Of a stretch of 34,685 nucleotides of DNA, positions 1 to 5,765 are shown in pieces (the first letter of the stretch is position 1; the number at the start of each line of letters is the position of its first letter). The stretch comes from Candidatus Pacearchaeota archaeon. Lineage in GTDB: Archaea; Nanobdellota; Nanobdellia; Pacearchaeales; GW2011-AR1. Under the pieces are notes generated by a model that was not told the origin of the DNA, did not search any database, and saw nothing but the letters and a program-made list of their open reading frames with translations. The DNA lies in NCBI GenBank assembly GCA_017609695.1, contig JAFCDM010000001.1:1-34685 (forward strand), written 5' to 3'. A program made the translations under genes and the position numbers.

Positions 1-256
1 TAAATTTATATTAAATCTCTTTAAAAATACCTTAAATTTTGATTTTAAGGGGTTTAGAATCAATTATTTTTTATTATTTAATAGTTTTAATTTGAATTTT
101 TTTATTTTTTTATAGGAAATTGGGGGGTTTATTTTTAAAAAACCTTTATAAATATTCTTATTTTTGTTGTCTATAAAAAAATTTTTCCATAGGAAATAGA
201 GGTATTTTAAAAAAAACCTAAACCGAAAAGTATATAAATTATGTTTATGTATTGTT
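1..256. other. Left terminal non-coding region, likely outer part of the terminal repeat
   Basis: No gene seen. It contains a 7-bp-stem hairpin (CCTTAAA / TTTAAGG, 31-51), long A and T runs, and two related G-rich motifs: AGGAAATTGGGGGGT at 114-128 and GGAAATAGAGGT at 192-203. The second 12-mer recurs exactly at 2943-2954 next to the candidate origin. By analogy with linear viral and plasmid ends this could be telomere and replication-protein binding sequence; that is inference. Confidence 0.5.
222..240 (+). promoter_or_regulatory. Archaeal BRE/TATA promoter for the terminal gene
   Basis: A purine-rich CGAAAAG element followed by TATATAAA (231-238) sits with its centre about 25 bases before the ATG at 260. 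This is the usual archaeal spacing for a leaderless transcript. No Shine-Dalgarno sequence lies between. Confidence 0.65.
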
Positions 257-361
257 TATATGAAAGAAGAAATAAATGCTCAAGATTTAATTGATTGGAT
301 TTCAGAAGAAGAAATTAAAAAAAAGAAAATAAATTTAAAACTTGCAGAAAGAGAAATAAAA
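257..361. repeat. Terminal inverted repeat, left copy (105 bp)
   Basis: Bases 257-361 are the exact reverse complement of 34581-34685, without mismatch over 105 bases; they diverge immediately inside. The repeat contains the start codon and first 34 codons of a small gene. Because the right copy stops at the last base of the window, the true repeat probably extends outward through 1-256. Basis: seen directly; the linear-genome reading is inference. Confidence 0.9.
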
Positions 362-472
362 AATAATTTTAAAAAAGAGTTTGGAATGTCTTGTAAAAAA
401 TTAATTAAAAAATTGAAAAAGCCAGAGAACAAATTTATTTTAGACAGGTTAAAAAATGAAAAAATTAAATAA
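260..472 (+). CDS. Small charged helical protein, terminal gene (70 aa)
   Basis: Unrecognised protein rich in Lys and Glu, predicted mostly helical, starting MKEEINAQDLIDWISEEE. The first 34 codons lie in the terminal inverted repeat, so the right end encodes the same N terminus followed by an early stop. The start is supported by the TATA box at 231-238 and a leaderless arrangement. Its last codons overlap the next gene at 456. The acidic-then-basic pattern could suit a small DNA- or protein-binding factor, but nothing specific is visible. Confidence 0.7.
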   Translation: MKEEINAQDLIDWISEEEIKKKKINLKLAEREIKNNFKKEFGMSCKKLIKKLKKPENKFILDRLKNEKIK

Positions 473-614
473 ACCAAAAATAACAATAAAAGAGCTTGTT
501 ATTGAAAAAGAAGTAACAAAAGCAAGTGAAAGTGGTGGGCATGTTTTATTGCCAAAAGAATTAATAGGAAAAATTGTTGTTATAAAGTATGTTGATAAAA
601 AAAATAAAATTTAA
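456..614 (+). CDS. AbrB/DUF2080-like small DNA-binding protein (52 aa)
   Basis: The core reads KEVTKASESGGHVLLPKELI followed by GKIVVIKY. This follows the swapped-hairpin pattern of AbrB/SpoVT domains and particularly the archaeal DUF2080 'transposase-associated' family (V..fGnSg.v.vPkel.Gk.V.V). Such proteins bind DNA as dimers and often act as autoregulators or antitoxins. It overlaps the end of the previous gene by 17 bases and the following methyltransferase fragment by 26 bases. Family assignment is by pattern only. Confidence 0.6.
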   Translation: MKKLNKPKITIKELVIEKEVTKASESGGHVLLPKELIGKIVVIKYVDKKNKI

Positions 615-726
615 TTTTGGTTGTGGAAAAAATATTAAAGAAGGCTATGATAATTTAGATAAAATTGATTTTGACTTTAATAAATTTCCATATCCAATTG
701 AAGATAGTGAATTTAAATTAAGGTAA
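589..726 (+). pseudogene. N-terminal fragment of a SAM-dependent methyltransferase (45 aa)
   Basis: The translation contains FNFGCGKNIKEGYDNLDKID then a PYPIEDSEF segment. This is the start of class I SAM-dependent methyltransferases: the glycine-rich motif I (normally LNLGCG), the acidic end of strand 2 (NLD), and the FPYP-ED-FD segment. The reading frame stops right after this (LR-stop), whereas family members continue for 100 or more residues with the catalytic half. It is therefore a decayed fragment or a minimal cofactor-binding remnant. The start at 589 overlaps the preceding gene. Confidence 0.6.
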
Positions 727-733
727 TATTAAA

Positions 734-838
734 ATGAAAACAAAAAATGCACAAGAAATAATTGATGAAGTTATTGAAGATTTAAAAAAAATAAAAAAGG
801 ATACAAAGAAAATATTAAAAGACATAAAAAATGATTAA
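734..838 (+). CDS. Tiny helical protein (34 aa)
   Basis: Short Lys/Asp/Ile-rich helical ORF, MKTKNAQEIIDEVIEDLKKI and on, ending at 838 and overlapping the next start at 831. The heptad-like spacing of Ile, Val and Leu suggests a coiled coil. Its N-terminal NAQ.I.D resembles the NAQDLID of the terminal gene at 260. Function unknown. Confidence 0.5.
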   Translation: MKTKNAQEIIDEVIEDLKKIKKDTKKILKDIKND

Positions 839-1019
839 AGAAATTTTACTACAATGCAAAATAGATATTATTAATTTAATAAAAAATACTTTTTCTTTTT
901 CAATAAAACTACTCCCAATTCTTTTAATTGATATGATTATTATAAAAAAAATAGATAAATATGAGGATGGAAGAGGTTTTGGATTTTTAGGATTCAAAAT
1001 TTTTAATATGATACCATGA
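831..1019 (+). CDS. Small protein with a hydrophobic segment (62 aa)
   Basis: Unrecognised. A hydrophobic stretch around residues 24-40 (SIKLLPILLIDMIIIKK) could be a membrane or core helix. It overlaps the preceding gene by 8 bases and the next start by 4 (ATGA), which indicates translational coupling in a dense rightward operon. Confidence 0.5.
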   Translation: MIKEILLQCKIDIINLIKNTFSFSIKLLPILLIDMIIIKKIDKYEDGRGFGFLGFKIFNMIP

Positions 1020-1198
1020 GAAAAATAATTACAATAAATGTTGAAAGTGAAACTGAAGAGAACGAAATCCTTTTTGGATTTTTAGAATTTGTTAAAAACA
1101 ATTTTTTTAATTTAAAAGATTTAAAGATAAGTGTCACAGGAAAAGATAAAACAGTATATTATCCAGATAAAAAAAATGAAAATAGAAATATTAAGTAA
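1016..1198 (+). CDS. Small hypothetical protein (60 aa)
   Basis: Begins MRKIITINVESETEENEILF, a strand-then-acidic-helix pattern, followed by FVKNNFFNLKDLKISVTGKD. The alternation suggests a compact alpha/beta fold. The ATGA overlap with the gene ending at 1019 supports the start. No family recognised. Confidence 0.55.
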   Translation: MRKIITINVESETEENEILFGFLEFVKNNFFNLKDLKISVTGKDKTVYYPDKKNENRNIK

Positions 1199-1319
1199 AA
1201 ATACCATAAAAAGAATTATAAAAAAAGAGATTAATAAATCACTTAAAGATATTTATAAAGATTTAAATAATTTAAGAAAAAAAATGATTTTGATTGAAGA
1301 TGAGGTTAATTTATTATGA
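1176..1319 (+). CDS. Tiny basic coiled-coil protein (47 aa)
   Basis: I take the ATG at 1176 rather than an upstream GTG (1131), because it gives the short overlap typical of this operon and avoids a 68-base overlap. The product is Lys/Ile-rich (IKRIIKKEINKSLKDIYKDL), strongly helical, and ends MILIEDEVNLL. The stop overlaps the next start (ATGA). Confidence 0.5.
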   Translation: MKIEILSKNTIKRIIKKEINKSLKDIYKDLNNLRKKMILIEDEVNLL

Positions 1320-1450
1320 AAATGTTAATGATAATTGGGAAAGTTAAAGATTGTATTAAAATAACTGAAGGTCTTGTAAAAAGGCATGGAAATATAACTC
1401 TTGATAATTTTTTAAAAAAATATGAAAAAGAGGTTATAATTTTGTCATGA
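1316..1450 (+). CDS. Tiny hypothetical protein (44 aa)
   Basis: MKMLMIIGKVKDCIKITEGL and on. Starts in an ATGA overlap with the preceding stop and ends in another ATGA overlap at 1447. This unbroken chain of 4-base overlaps is the main evidence that the short frames here are real. No family recognised. Confidence 0.5.
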   Translation: MKMLMIIGKVKDCIKITEGLVKRHGNITLDNFLKKYEKEVIILS

Positions 1451-1617
1451 AAAAAGGAATAGTGGCAATTGCAATAACAGAAAAAGGAATAGCTACAAAA
1501 AGGAATATTAAAAATATAAATTCATCCCAATTTTTTCAATTGATTATAGAACTTGAATTATTAAAAGAAGATTTATTAGAAGAATATAAAAAAAATAGGA
1601 AAAAATCAAATGGTTGA
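1447..1617 (+). CDS. Small hypothetical protein (56 aa)
   Basis: MKKGIVAIAITEKGIATKRN then an acidic helix (ELELLKEDLLEEYKKNRKK). The opening glycine-containing strand repeat (KGIVAIAITEKGIA) is unusual. Overlaps the next gene by 8 bases (1610). Function unknown. Confidence 0.5.
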   Translation: MKKGIVAIAITEKGIATKRNIKNINSSQFFQLIIELELLKEDLLEEYKKNRKKSNG

Positions 1618-2194
1618 AGTTTTATCTCCAAGAATAAAAGAAATCATTTCTTATGAAAAACCAAAAATAGACATAGGTTTAATAAAAAGAAAATCAAATA
1701 GTAAAACTTTCAGAGGGTATCTTAATGGTTGTATACAAAAAGCAATCAAAGATAAAAACAGAGAATTAGAATTTCTTTTTAAAGAAATTCTAAACAAATT
1801 TAATAAATTTTATCCAAATAAGGTTGTTTTAACAGAAATTGAAATAGTTGAAGGGTGGCAAAGTATAGATAGTTTAGAAATATTTAAGGGATTTACAAAT
1901 GATTTTATCATTAAACAACATCTAAAGGACAAAAAAACAGGTCAGGTTAGAACTACAACCCATCAAATTTCAAAAATAAAGGTCAACACGCTACTTTCAT
2001 GGATAAAACGGTGGAAAGTGGGGGAATCTCATAAATGTTACGATTTTGCCATTAATTTGGGTTATTCTGGATGGAAAGAGTTATGGAAAGAAAGAAAAGA
2101 GTATTTTGAACTATATTATTACCCAATCAAAATTTTAGAAGCATTAAACTTAATTGATTATAGTGGGAGAGGAAAAATAACTAGGTTAAGATGA
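1610..2194 (+). CDS. Hypothetical protein, possible DNA-binding C terminus (194 aa)
   Basis: The largest gene of the left arm, cytosolic, with no signal or membrane segment. Residues 1-90 are a basic, helical region (IGLIKRKSNSKTFRGYLNGC). The second half has an aromatic WKELWKERKEYFELYYYP stretch and ends ALNLIDYSGRGKITRLR, which resembles the recognition helix and wing of a winged-helix domain. It may be a replication or regulatory protein; I do not recognise a family. Its stop overlaps the next start at 2191 (ATGA). Confidence 0.65.
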   Translation: MVEVLSPRIKEIISYEKPKIDIGLIKRKSNSKTFRGYLNGCIQKAIKDKNRELEFLFKEILNKFNKFYPNKVVLTEIEIVEGWQSIDSLEIFKGFTNDFIIKQHLKDKKTGQVRTTTHQISKIKVNTLLSWIKRWKVGESHKCYDFAINLGYSGWKELWKERKEYFELYYYPIKILEALNLIDYSGRGKITRLR

Positions 2195-2538
2195 AATTTT
2201 ATAAAGAAAAAAAATATCAAGAATACCTAAAAAATTTTTTTAAAATTATAACCGTGTTTATCTTCTTGGATGTTTTTTCAACATTTTTATTTGTTAGACA
2301 AGATGGAATCTTTGCAGAGGGAAATTTTATTGGAAGGTTTATTCTTCTTTCTTTTGGGGGTTATTCTTATCTCTTTTTATTTTTAGTTTCATTCTTTGCC
2401 CATTTATTAGTTTATTCTTTTATGTATTGTCTTTTAAAAAACAGAGAAGATTTTAAAGAAATGATGTTTTATTATCTTGGAATAATAAGTGGAATTTATC
2501 TCTTGTGTTTATATATTAATTTTAGGAGTTTATTTTAA
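2191..2538 (+). CDS. DUF5658-like integral membrane protein (115 aa)
   Basis: Four hydrophobic segments (about residues 16-34, 48-62, 63-84 and 90-112). The first is followed by DVFSTFLFVRQDGIFAEGNF, which follows the D..ST....G..E.N signature of DUF5658 small membrane proteins common in archaea. Function of that family is unknown. It is translationally coupled to the upstream gene and closes the first operon. Confidence 0.6.
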   Translation: MKFYKEKKYQEYLKNFFKIITVFIFLDVFSTFLFVRQDGIFAEGNFIGRFILLSFGGYSYLFLFLVSFFAHLLVYSFMYCLLKNREDFKEMMFYYLGIISGIYLLCLYINFRSLF

Positions 2539-2568
2539 ATATTTTCACTAAACAAAATTTAAAAACAA

Positions 2569-2583
2569 GATTTAATATATATT
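2569..2583 (+). promoter_or_regulatory. TATA-like promoter before the zinc-ribbon pair
   Basis: TTTAATATATATTT lies about 55 bases before the ATG at 2635, which would give a leader of about 30 bases. It follows the end of the first operon. By eye only. Confidence 0.35.
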
Positions 2584-2634
2584 TGAGGGCAAAACTTCTT
2601 GTAAGATATTGCCTTTCCAATTATTTTAATAAAA

Positions 2635-2778
2635 ATGAAAAAAAAATGTTGTATATGTGGAAAAAAGGCATCTGCAATAATTCAAACAAAATATTATTGT
2701 TTCACATGTTCTTGGAAAGCATCACAAAAATTTAAGTTAGAATTTAAAAAACCAAATAAAATAAAAAATTATACTTAA
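2635..2778 (+). CDS. Zinc-ribbon microprotein (47 aa)
   Basis: Two CxxC knuckles are visible: CCICGKK near residue 5 and CFTCSWK near residue 22, which together can bind one zinc ion. The remainder is Lys-rich. Such tiny zinc ribbons in archaeal viruses and plasmids usually bind nucleic acid or act as transcription regulators. Directly followed by a second zinc ribbon. Confidence 0.65.
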   Translation: MKKKCCICGKKASAIIQTKYYCFTCSWKASQKFKLEFKKPNKIKNYT

Positions 2779-2779
2779 C

Positions 2780-2911
2780 TTGAAAAAAATAATTAAAAAA
2801 TGTCCAATTTGCAATAGAAAAGTTGTTTCTAATGAATTTGGAGAAATTAGATGTAATTTTTGTGGATGGACTAATTCTAAAAAAAAGGATTTAAAAATTA
2901 GAATTTTTTAA
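2780..2911 (+). CDS. Zinc-ribbon microprotein with TTG start (43 aa)
   Basis: Reading from TTG at 2780, one base after the previous stop, gives KKCPICNRK and RCNFCGWTN. This is a classic CPxC-15-CxxCG zinc ribbon as in transcription-factor-like or ribosomal zinc ribbons. There is no ATG in frame before the first knuckle, so a TTG start is needed. Confidence 0.6.
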   Translation: MKKIIKKCPICNRKVVSNEFGEIRCNFCGWTNSKKKDLKIRIF

Positions 2912-2988
2912 AACAATTGTTAAATTTATATATATTTCCATTGGAAATAGAGGTGTTGGTGTATAACAAGGATTTTGTATAATCAACT

Positions 2989-3022
2989 ATCTACAATTAA
3001 CAATCTACAATTAACAATCTAC
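2989..3022. repeat. 14-bp tandem direct repeat, 2.4 copies
   Basis: ATCTACAATTAACA at 2989-3002 and 3003-3016, then ATCTAC at 3017-3022. The array lies inside the left arm of the large inverted repeat of the candidate origin. Confidence 0.85.
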
Positions 3023-3228
3023 TATCCCTTATGAGTAAAATACTGGAATTAGTGTATAACAATATATATTATGTTATACACTTTTTAAAAAATCTTGATA
3101 TTTTAATAATAATTTAGTTTTAAAATAATAAAATAATAATAATAATTAATTGTTTAGGTAGATAGTAGATAGTTGATTGTTATACATTTTACAAGGGTAG
3201 GGTGTATTTACTTAGTAATGAAAATAAA

Positions 3229-3240
3229 GATTTAAATACT
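3229..3240 (+). promoter_or_regulatory. TATA box for the zinc-finger/winged-helix operon
   Basis: TTTAAATAC (3231-3239) is centred about 28 bases before the ATG at 3264, the spacing of a leaderless archaeal promoter. It is overlapped by a GGGTAG/CTACCC inverted pair (about 3196 and 3242) and followed by ACTCATA-8-TATGAGT, possible operators. Confidence 0.5.
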
Positions 3241-3263
3241 ACCCTATACTCATAAATAACAAT

Positions 3264-3422
3264 ATGAGTGATAAAATAAAAATCTTAAAAGCAAAATGTT
3301 GTTGGTGTGGTAAGGAAATTTCTTCTTTATATGAGAATCAATTAAATTATAATTTACAAGCTCACGAAATATCTTGTAAAAAAAATCCAAAAAATAAAAA
3401 AGGTGAAGAAGAATGTCAATAA
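3264..3422 (+). CDS. C2HC zinc-finger microprotein (52 aa)
   Basis: KAKCCWCGKEISSL, then HEISCKKNPK: a CxxC pair followed by H-x3-C, the layout of a C2HC/C2H2-like finger. Tail is Lys-rich. The start is supported by the TATA box at 3231. It overlaps the next gene by 10 bases, so both are likely made together and may co-regulate the adjacent repeat region. Confidence 0.6.
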   Translation: MSDKIKILKAKCCWCGKEISSLYENQLNYNLQAHEISCKKNPKNKKGEEECQ

Positions 3423-3892
3423 AAATAACATTACCAAAACCAAATATAGATGATAAAATAAGAGAACAACAAATAAGAAAAATAATAGGTGAAGATTTTG
3501 AAAAAAAAGAGGGAATAATATCAAAGGTTTTAATTTTTACTTACCTCCATGCACCAATTTCAATCACAAGACTTACAGATGAAATACAAAATTATTACCA
3601 AATTGAATTTGATAGGGTTAAAATATTTAGAGCTGTTCAAAGATTATCAAAATTAAATGTAATGCAAATAATAAAAGTGGGGGATGTATTTTTGATGGAT
3701 GATGAGGAACTATCAAAAGAACATATAGAAATAAAAAGACAACATAAAATTTTTTTAAATAAATTATCCCCACAATTTAGGAATAGGTATAATAATATGA
3801 ATTATACATGGATTTCAAAAAATGGTGGAGAAAAATATTTAGAATGGGCTTGTAAATTAAATGGGTTTAAATATGAGGATGGAAAAAAGTAA
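3413..3892 (+). CDS. Winged-helix protein, possible replication or transcription regulator (159 aa)
   Basis: Residues about 33-95 form a winged-helix pattern: helix SKVLIFTYLHAPISITRLTD, recognition-like helix FDRVKIFRAVQRLSKLNVMQ, then a two-strand wing (IIKVGDVFLMDD). The C-terminal 60 residues are basic and aromatic. The gene lies directly downstream of the candidate origin repeats with the zinc-finger gene, so it may be an initiator or a repressor of that region; this is inference. No exact family recognised. Confidence 0.6.
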   Translation: MSIKITLPKPNIDDKIREQQIRKIIGEDFEKKEGIISKVLIFTYLHAPISITRLTDEIQNYYQIEFDRVKIFRAVQRLSKLNVMQIIKVGDVFLMDDEELSKEHIEIKRQHKIFLNKLSPQFRNRYNNMNYTWISKNGGEKYLEWACKLNGFKYEDGKK

Positions 3893-4040
3893 AATTGAGT
3901 GGACAAAAAAGCAAGAAGAAACTATAGAAAAGATGATAGAAGAATCAGAAGCAATTGGTTATGTTAATGGATATGATGACGCTATAAAAGAGGTAATAAG
4001 AGAATTAAAAATTAAATTTATAAATAAAATTGAAAAATGA
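3879..4040 (+). CDS. Small acidic helical protein (53 aa)
   Basis: MEKSKIEWTKKQEETIEKMI followed by an EESEAIGYVNGYDDAIKEV segment. The 'GYxxGYDDAI' pattern occurs in many short phage and plasmid proteins of unknown function. Overlaps the preceding gene by 14 bases and the next by 4 (ATGA). Confidence 0.55.
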   Translation: MEKSKIEWTKKQEETIEKMIEESEAIGYVNGYDDAIKEVIRELKIKFINKIEK

Positions 4041-4255
4041 CACTAAAATATGAAATAACAAAAACAATAAGAAAAATTAGAAAAGGAAAATTAGAATGTG
4101 ATGTTTTAAAGTTTTGTTTTATTAAAGATTGTGATAATGTTTATTATAATGGAAAGTGGGTGGATTACAAATTAAAATTAGAAGATAAAATGTTAATATC
4201 TTCGGGAATGTGTGATGATTGTTATGATAAACACACAAAGGAGATGAAATTATGA
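4037..4255 (+). CDS. Small cysteine-containing protein (72 aa)
   Basis: Cysteines at about residues 21, 27, 32, 59 and 62, including FCFIKDCDNV and GMCDDCYDKH, suggest a zinc-binding treble-clef or ribbon. ATGA overlaps at both ends place it in the same operon. Function unknown. Confidence 0.55.
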   Translation: MTLKYEITKTIRKIRKGKLECDVLKFCFIKDCDNVYYNGKWVDYKLKLEDKMLISSGMCDDCYDKHTKEMKL

Positions 4256-4398
4256 AAAAAGAATTTAATTTAAGTGAAGAAATGTTTGAGATAATAAAAA
4301 AAGTTTCTCAAAGAGAAATGATGCTTACACAATGGATGAATCAGATGGAGAACAATGTAATTTGTTTAACTAAAATTGTTGGAGGTAAAAAAAGATGA
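4252..4398 (+). CDS. Tiny helical protein (48 aa)
   Basis: MKKEFNLSEEMFEIIKKVSQ with Met-rich helix REMMLTQWMNQM. Coupled by ATGA overlaps to the genes on both sides. Not recognised. Confidence 0.5.
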   Translation: MKKEFNLSEEMFEIIKKVSQREMMLTQWMNQMENNVICLTKIVGGKKR

Positions 4399-4484
4399 TT
4401 GTAGAAGTTTCAATTGGAATTGCAAATTTAATCTTGCTAATTCTAATCATTTATCAAATAGTAAAAATCAGGAGAGATAAATGA
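4395..4484 (+). CDS. Single-pass membrane microprotein (29 aa)
   Basis: Nearly the whole protein is one transmembrane helix (IGIANLILLILIIYQIV) with a basic KIRRDK tail, predicted N-out/C-in. The ATGA overlap with the preceding stop supports its start. Such tiny membrane peptides in viruses can be holin-, spanin- or envelope-like, but nothing here decides that. Confidence 0.45.
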   Translation: MIVEVSIGIANLILLILIIYQIVKIRRDK

Positions 4485-4567
4485 TGGTCTTAGACAAAAG
4501 TTTTAATGTATTAAAAGGAGGTAGCGTAGCGATAAGATGAGAAATATTATCAAGATTGGAAAAAACA

Positions 4568-4732
4568 ATGAAAGAAATAACTAAACAACTAAACTTAATT
4601 AAGAAAAAGTGGGGAGTTGATGCTTTTGATGATATAACTAAATTTATTTTTAAACTTTATAGAAAGATAGAAGATTTAACAATATCAAGAAATAAATGGA
4701 AAAAGAAATATGAAAAACTGCATAAGAAATAA
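4568..4732 (+). CDS. Small basic helical protein (54 aa)
   Basis: MKEITKQLNLIKKKWGVDAF then FKLYRKIEDLTISRNKWKKK; strongly helical and Lys-rich, probably a coiled coil. An in-frame TTG at 4556 is an alternative start. Last gene before the compositionally different cassette island. Unrecognised. Confidence 0.5.
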   Translation: MKEITKQLNLIKKKWGVDAFDDITKFIFKLYRKIEDLTISRNKWKKKYEKLHKK

Positions 4733-4751
4733 AGGTAAGAAAGTTTTACAA

Positions 4752-4836
4752 GAAACAGGGGTGTTGATATTGGCAAATTTAATTAAATTAAGATTTAAGG
4801 AGGGTATTTTCTAGTGGAAATGAAAACCCCTGTTTC
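4752..4836. repeat. Inverted repeat preceding the cassette island
   Basis: GAAACAGGGG (4752-4761) and CCCCTGTTTC (4827-4836) are perfect complements separated by 65 A+T-rich bases. The surrounding AAACAGGGGTGTTG resembles AAATAGAGGTGTTG at 2945-2958, so it may belong to the same protein-binding motif family. Confidence 0.7.
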
Positions 4837-4861
4837 CAATAGAAAGTTCGTTGTATATCAT

Positions 4862-5699
4862 ATTAAACGAAATAAAGTCCGAGACCTACAAAGCTAAAAA
4901 ATGCAAACCAATGTAATTTATCAGGAAGATTGTATAGAAGGAATGAAGAAGTTACCAGACAACAGCGTAGATTTAATTATAACAGACCCTCCTTATATGA
5001 TTAGTCAAGCAGGAAAAAAAATCAGCAGAAAATCACTTTCTTCAAAATCTTGGAAAAGAGATATGGATATTAGGTTAGATTTTGGAAAGTGGGATAATTT
5101 TGAAAGCGAAGCTGATTTTTTTAAATTTACAGAGAGTTGGTTTTCAGAATGTGCAAGGGTGCTTAAACCGAAAGGTTGGATTTATATTTTCTTTGATAAA
5201 CAGAAGATTGGATACTTTGATTTATTTTTATCAAAGAAATATGGAATAAAAGGAAGAACTGTTTTTGCTTGGCTCAAATCCAATCCTGTTCCGTCTTTCC
5301 GTAAAGTTAATTGGCTTTCTGCTTTCAGAATTTGTATGGGTTGGTAGTAAAGGGGAGTGTAAACTTAAAAATTTTCTTCAGCAGAAAGAGATGTTTAATT
5401 ATATGATTACTCCAAATAAATCATCTTACGGGAAGACAAAGCACCCAACAGAAAAGCCAGAATTAGTTATTGAAAAGTTTGTGAAAACCAACTCTGTTAA
5501 AGGAGATATTGTGCTTGACCCATTTATGGGGTCTGGAACTCTTGCTGTTGTCTGTAAGAGATTAAATAGAAATTACATTGGTTTTGAGATTAACAAAGAA
5601 TATTATGATGTTGCTATAAGGAGGTTATCACAGGGAACGGTCTCGGACTTTACTCAAAATGCTTCGCATTTTGGTTCTGCTCCGCAGAACTCGTTTAAT
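4862..5699. mobile_element. Hairpin-bounded cassette 1 (DNA methyltransferase)
   Basis: Left arm: ATTAAACGA (4862-4870), AA, TAAAGTCCGAGACC (4873-4886). Right arm, inverted: GGTCTCGGACTTTA (5639-5652), CT, a 19-base hairpin CAAAATGCTTCGCATTTTG (5655-5673), an abutting 17-base hairpin GTTCTGCTCCGCAGAAC (5674-5690), then TCGTTTAAT (5691-5699). The arms match exactly apart from the 36 bases of paired hairpins, which look like a precise insertion. Calling it a mobile unit is inference from these boundaries and the foreign composition. Confidence 0.5.
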
Positions 5700-5759
5700 A
5701 GCGATTTAACGGCTACGGCTTCGCTTACGCCCAAATTCCCTAAGGGGAACTATCGTTAA
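4901..5759 (+). pseudogene. DNA adenine/cytosine-N4 methyltransferase, beta class, frameshifted
   Basis: The N-terminal frame (4901-5347) carries motif IV, LIITDPPYMI, and RVLKPKGWIYIFFD. The continuation in another frame (from about 5325) carries HPTEKPELVIEKF and motif I, LDPFMGSGT, then GFEINKEYYDVAIRRL. This order (DPPY before FxGxG) is that of beta-class amino-methyltransferases such as M.HinfI/RsrI. Joining WLSAF to EFVWVGSKGE needs one base to be skipped near 5316-5328, so the gene is either broken or carries a sequencing indel. The normal C terminus is near 5625; the last ~44 codons to 5759 run through the hairpin repeats. No restriction endonuclease is next to it, so it would be an orphan enzyme. 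Confidence 0.8.
5655..5690. repeat. Two abutting perfect hairpins with 3-base loops
   Basis: An 8-bp stem with TTC loop (5655-5673) followed without a gap by a 7-bp stem with TCC loop (5674-5690). They sit inside the right arm of cassette 1 and are absent from its left arm. The 17-base, TCC-loop form followed by TCGTTTAATA recurs at 6587-6613. Confidence 0.85.
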
Positions 5760-5764
5760 ATCGC
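5701..5764. repeat. attC-like folded site A
   Basis: GCGATTTAACG (5701-5711) pairs perfectly with CGTTAAATCGC (5754-5764). The ends fit the integron inverse core RYYYAAC and core GTTRRRY (ATTTAAC / GTTAAAT). The interior includes CCCAAATTC (5730-5738) shared with two later sites. G+C is clearly above its surroundings. The match to attC is suggestive only; no integron integrase lies in the window. Confidence 0.45.
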
Positions 5765-5765
5765 A

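Larger units (their letters stand above)
2912..3263. other. Gene-free symmetric repeat region, candidate replication origin
   Basis: No gene seen over 352 bases. The 9-mer GTATAACAA occurs at 2961-2969 and 3054-3062. Its complement occurs at 3177-3185 and, as TGTTATAC, at 3072-3079, giving a nested symmetric layout. GTATAATCAACTATCTAC (2977-2994) is repeated inverted at 3165-3185 with a 3-base gap. A 14-bp direct repeat ATCTACAATTAACA runs 2.4 times from 2989 to 3022. The centre (about 3080-3155) is almost pure A+T. Iterons plus an A+T-rich core fit an origin; no start site was shown. Confidence 0.5.

Noticed and set aside
3054..3079. Transcription terminator from the palindrome GTATAACA...TGTTATAC
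   Set aside because: It is one pair of a larger symmetric set of the same motif and lies far from any gene end, so an origin or operator role fits better.
4537..4584. 15-codon ORF and the 19-codon ORF at 4481-4540
   Set aside because: They continue the chain of ATGA overlaps but are too short and patternless to support as genes; the ribosome-site-like GGAGG near 4517 may simply serve the downstream gene.
4901..5759. Complete restriction-modification system
   Set aside because: Only the methyltransferase is recognisable; the neighbouring genes at 5809 and 6322 show no nuclease motifs.
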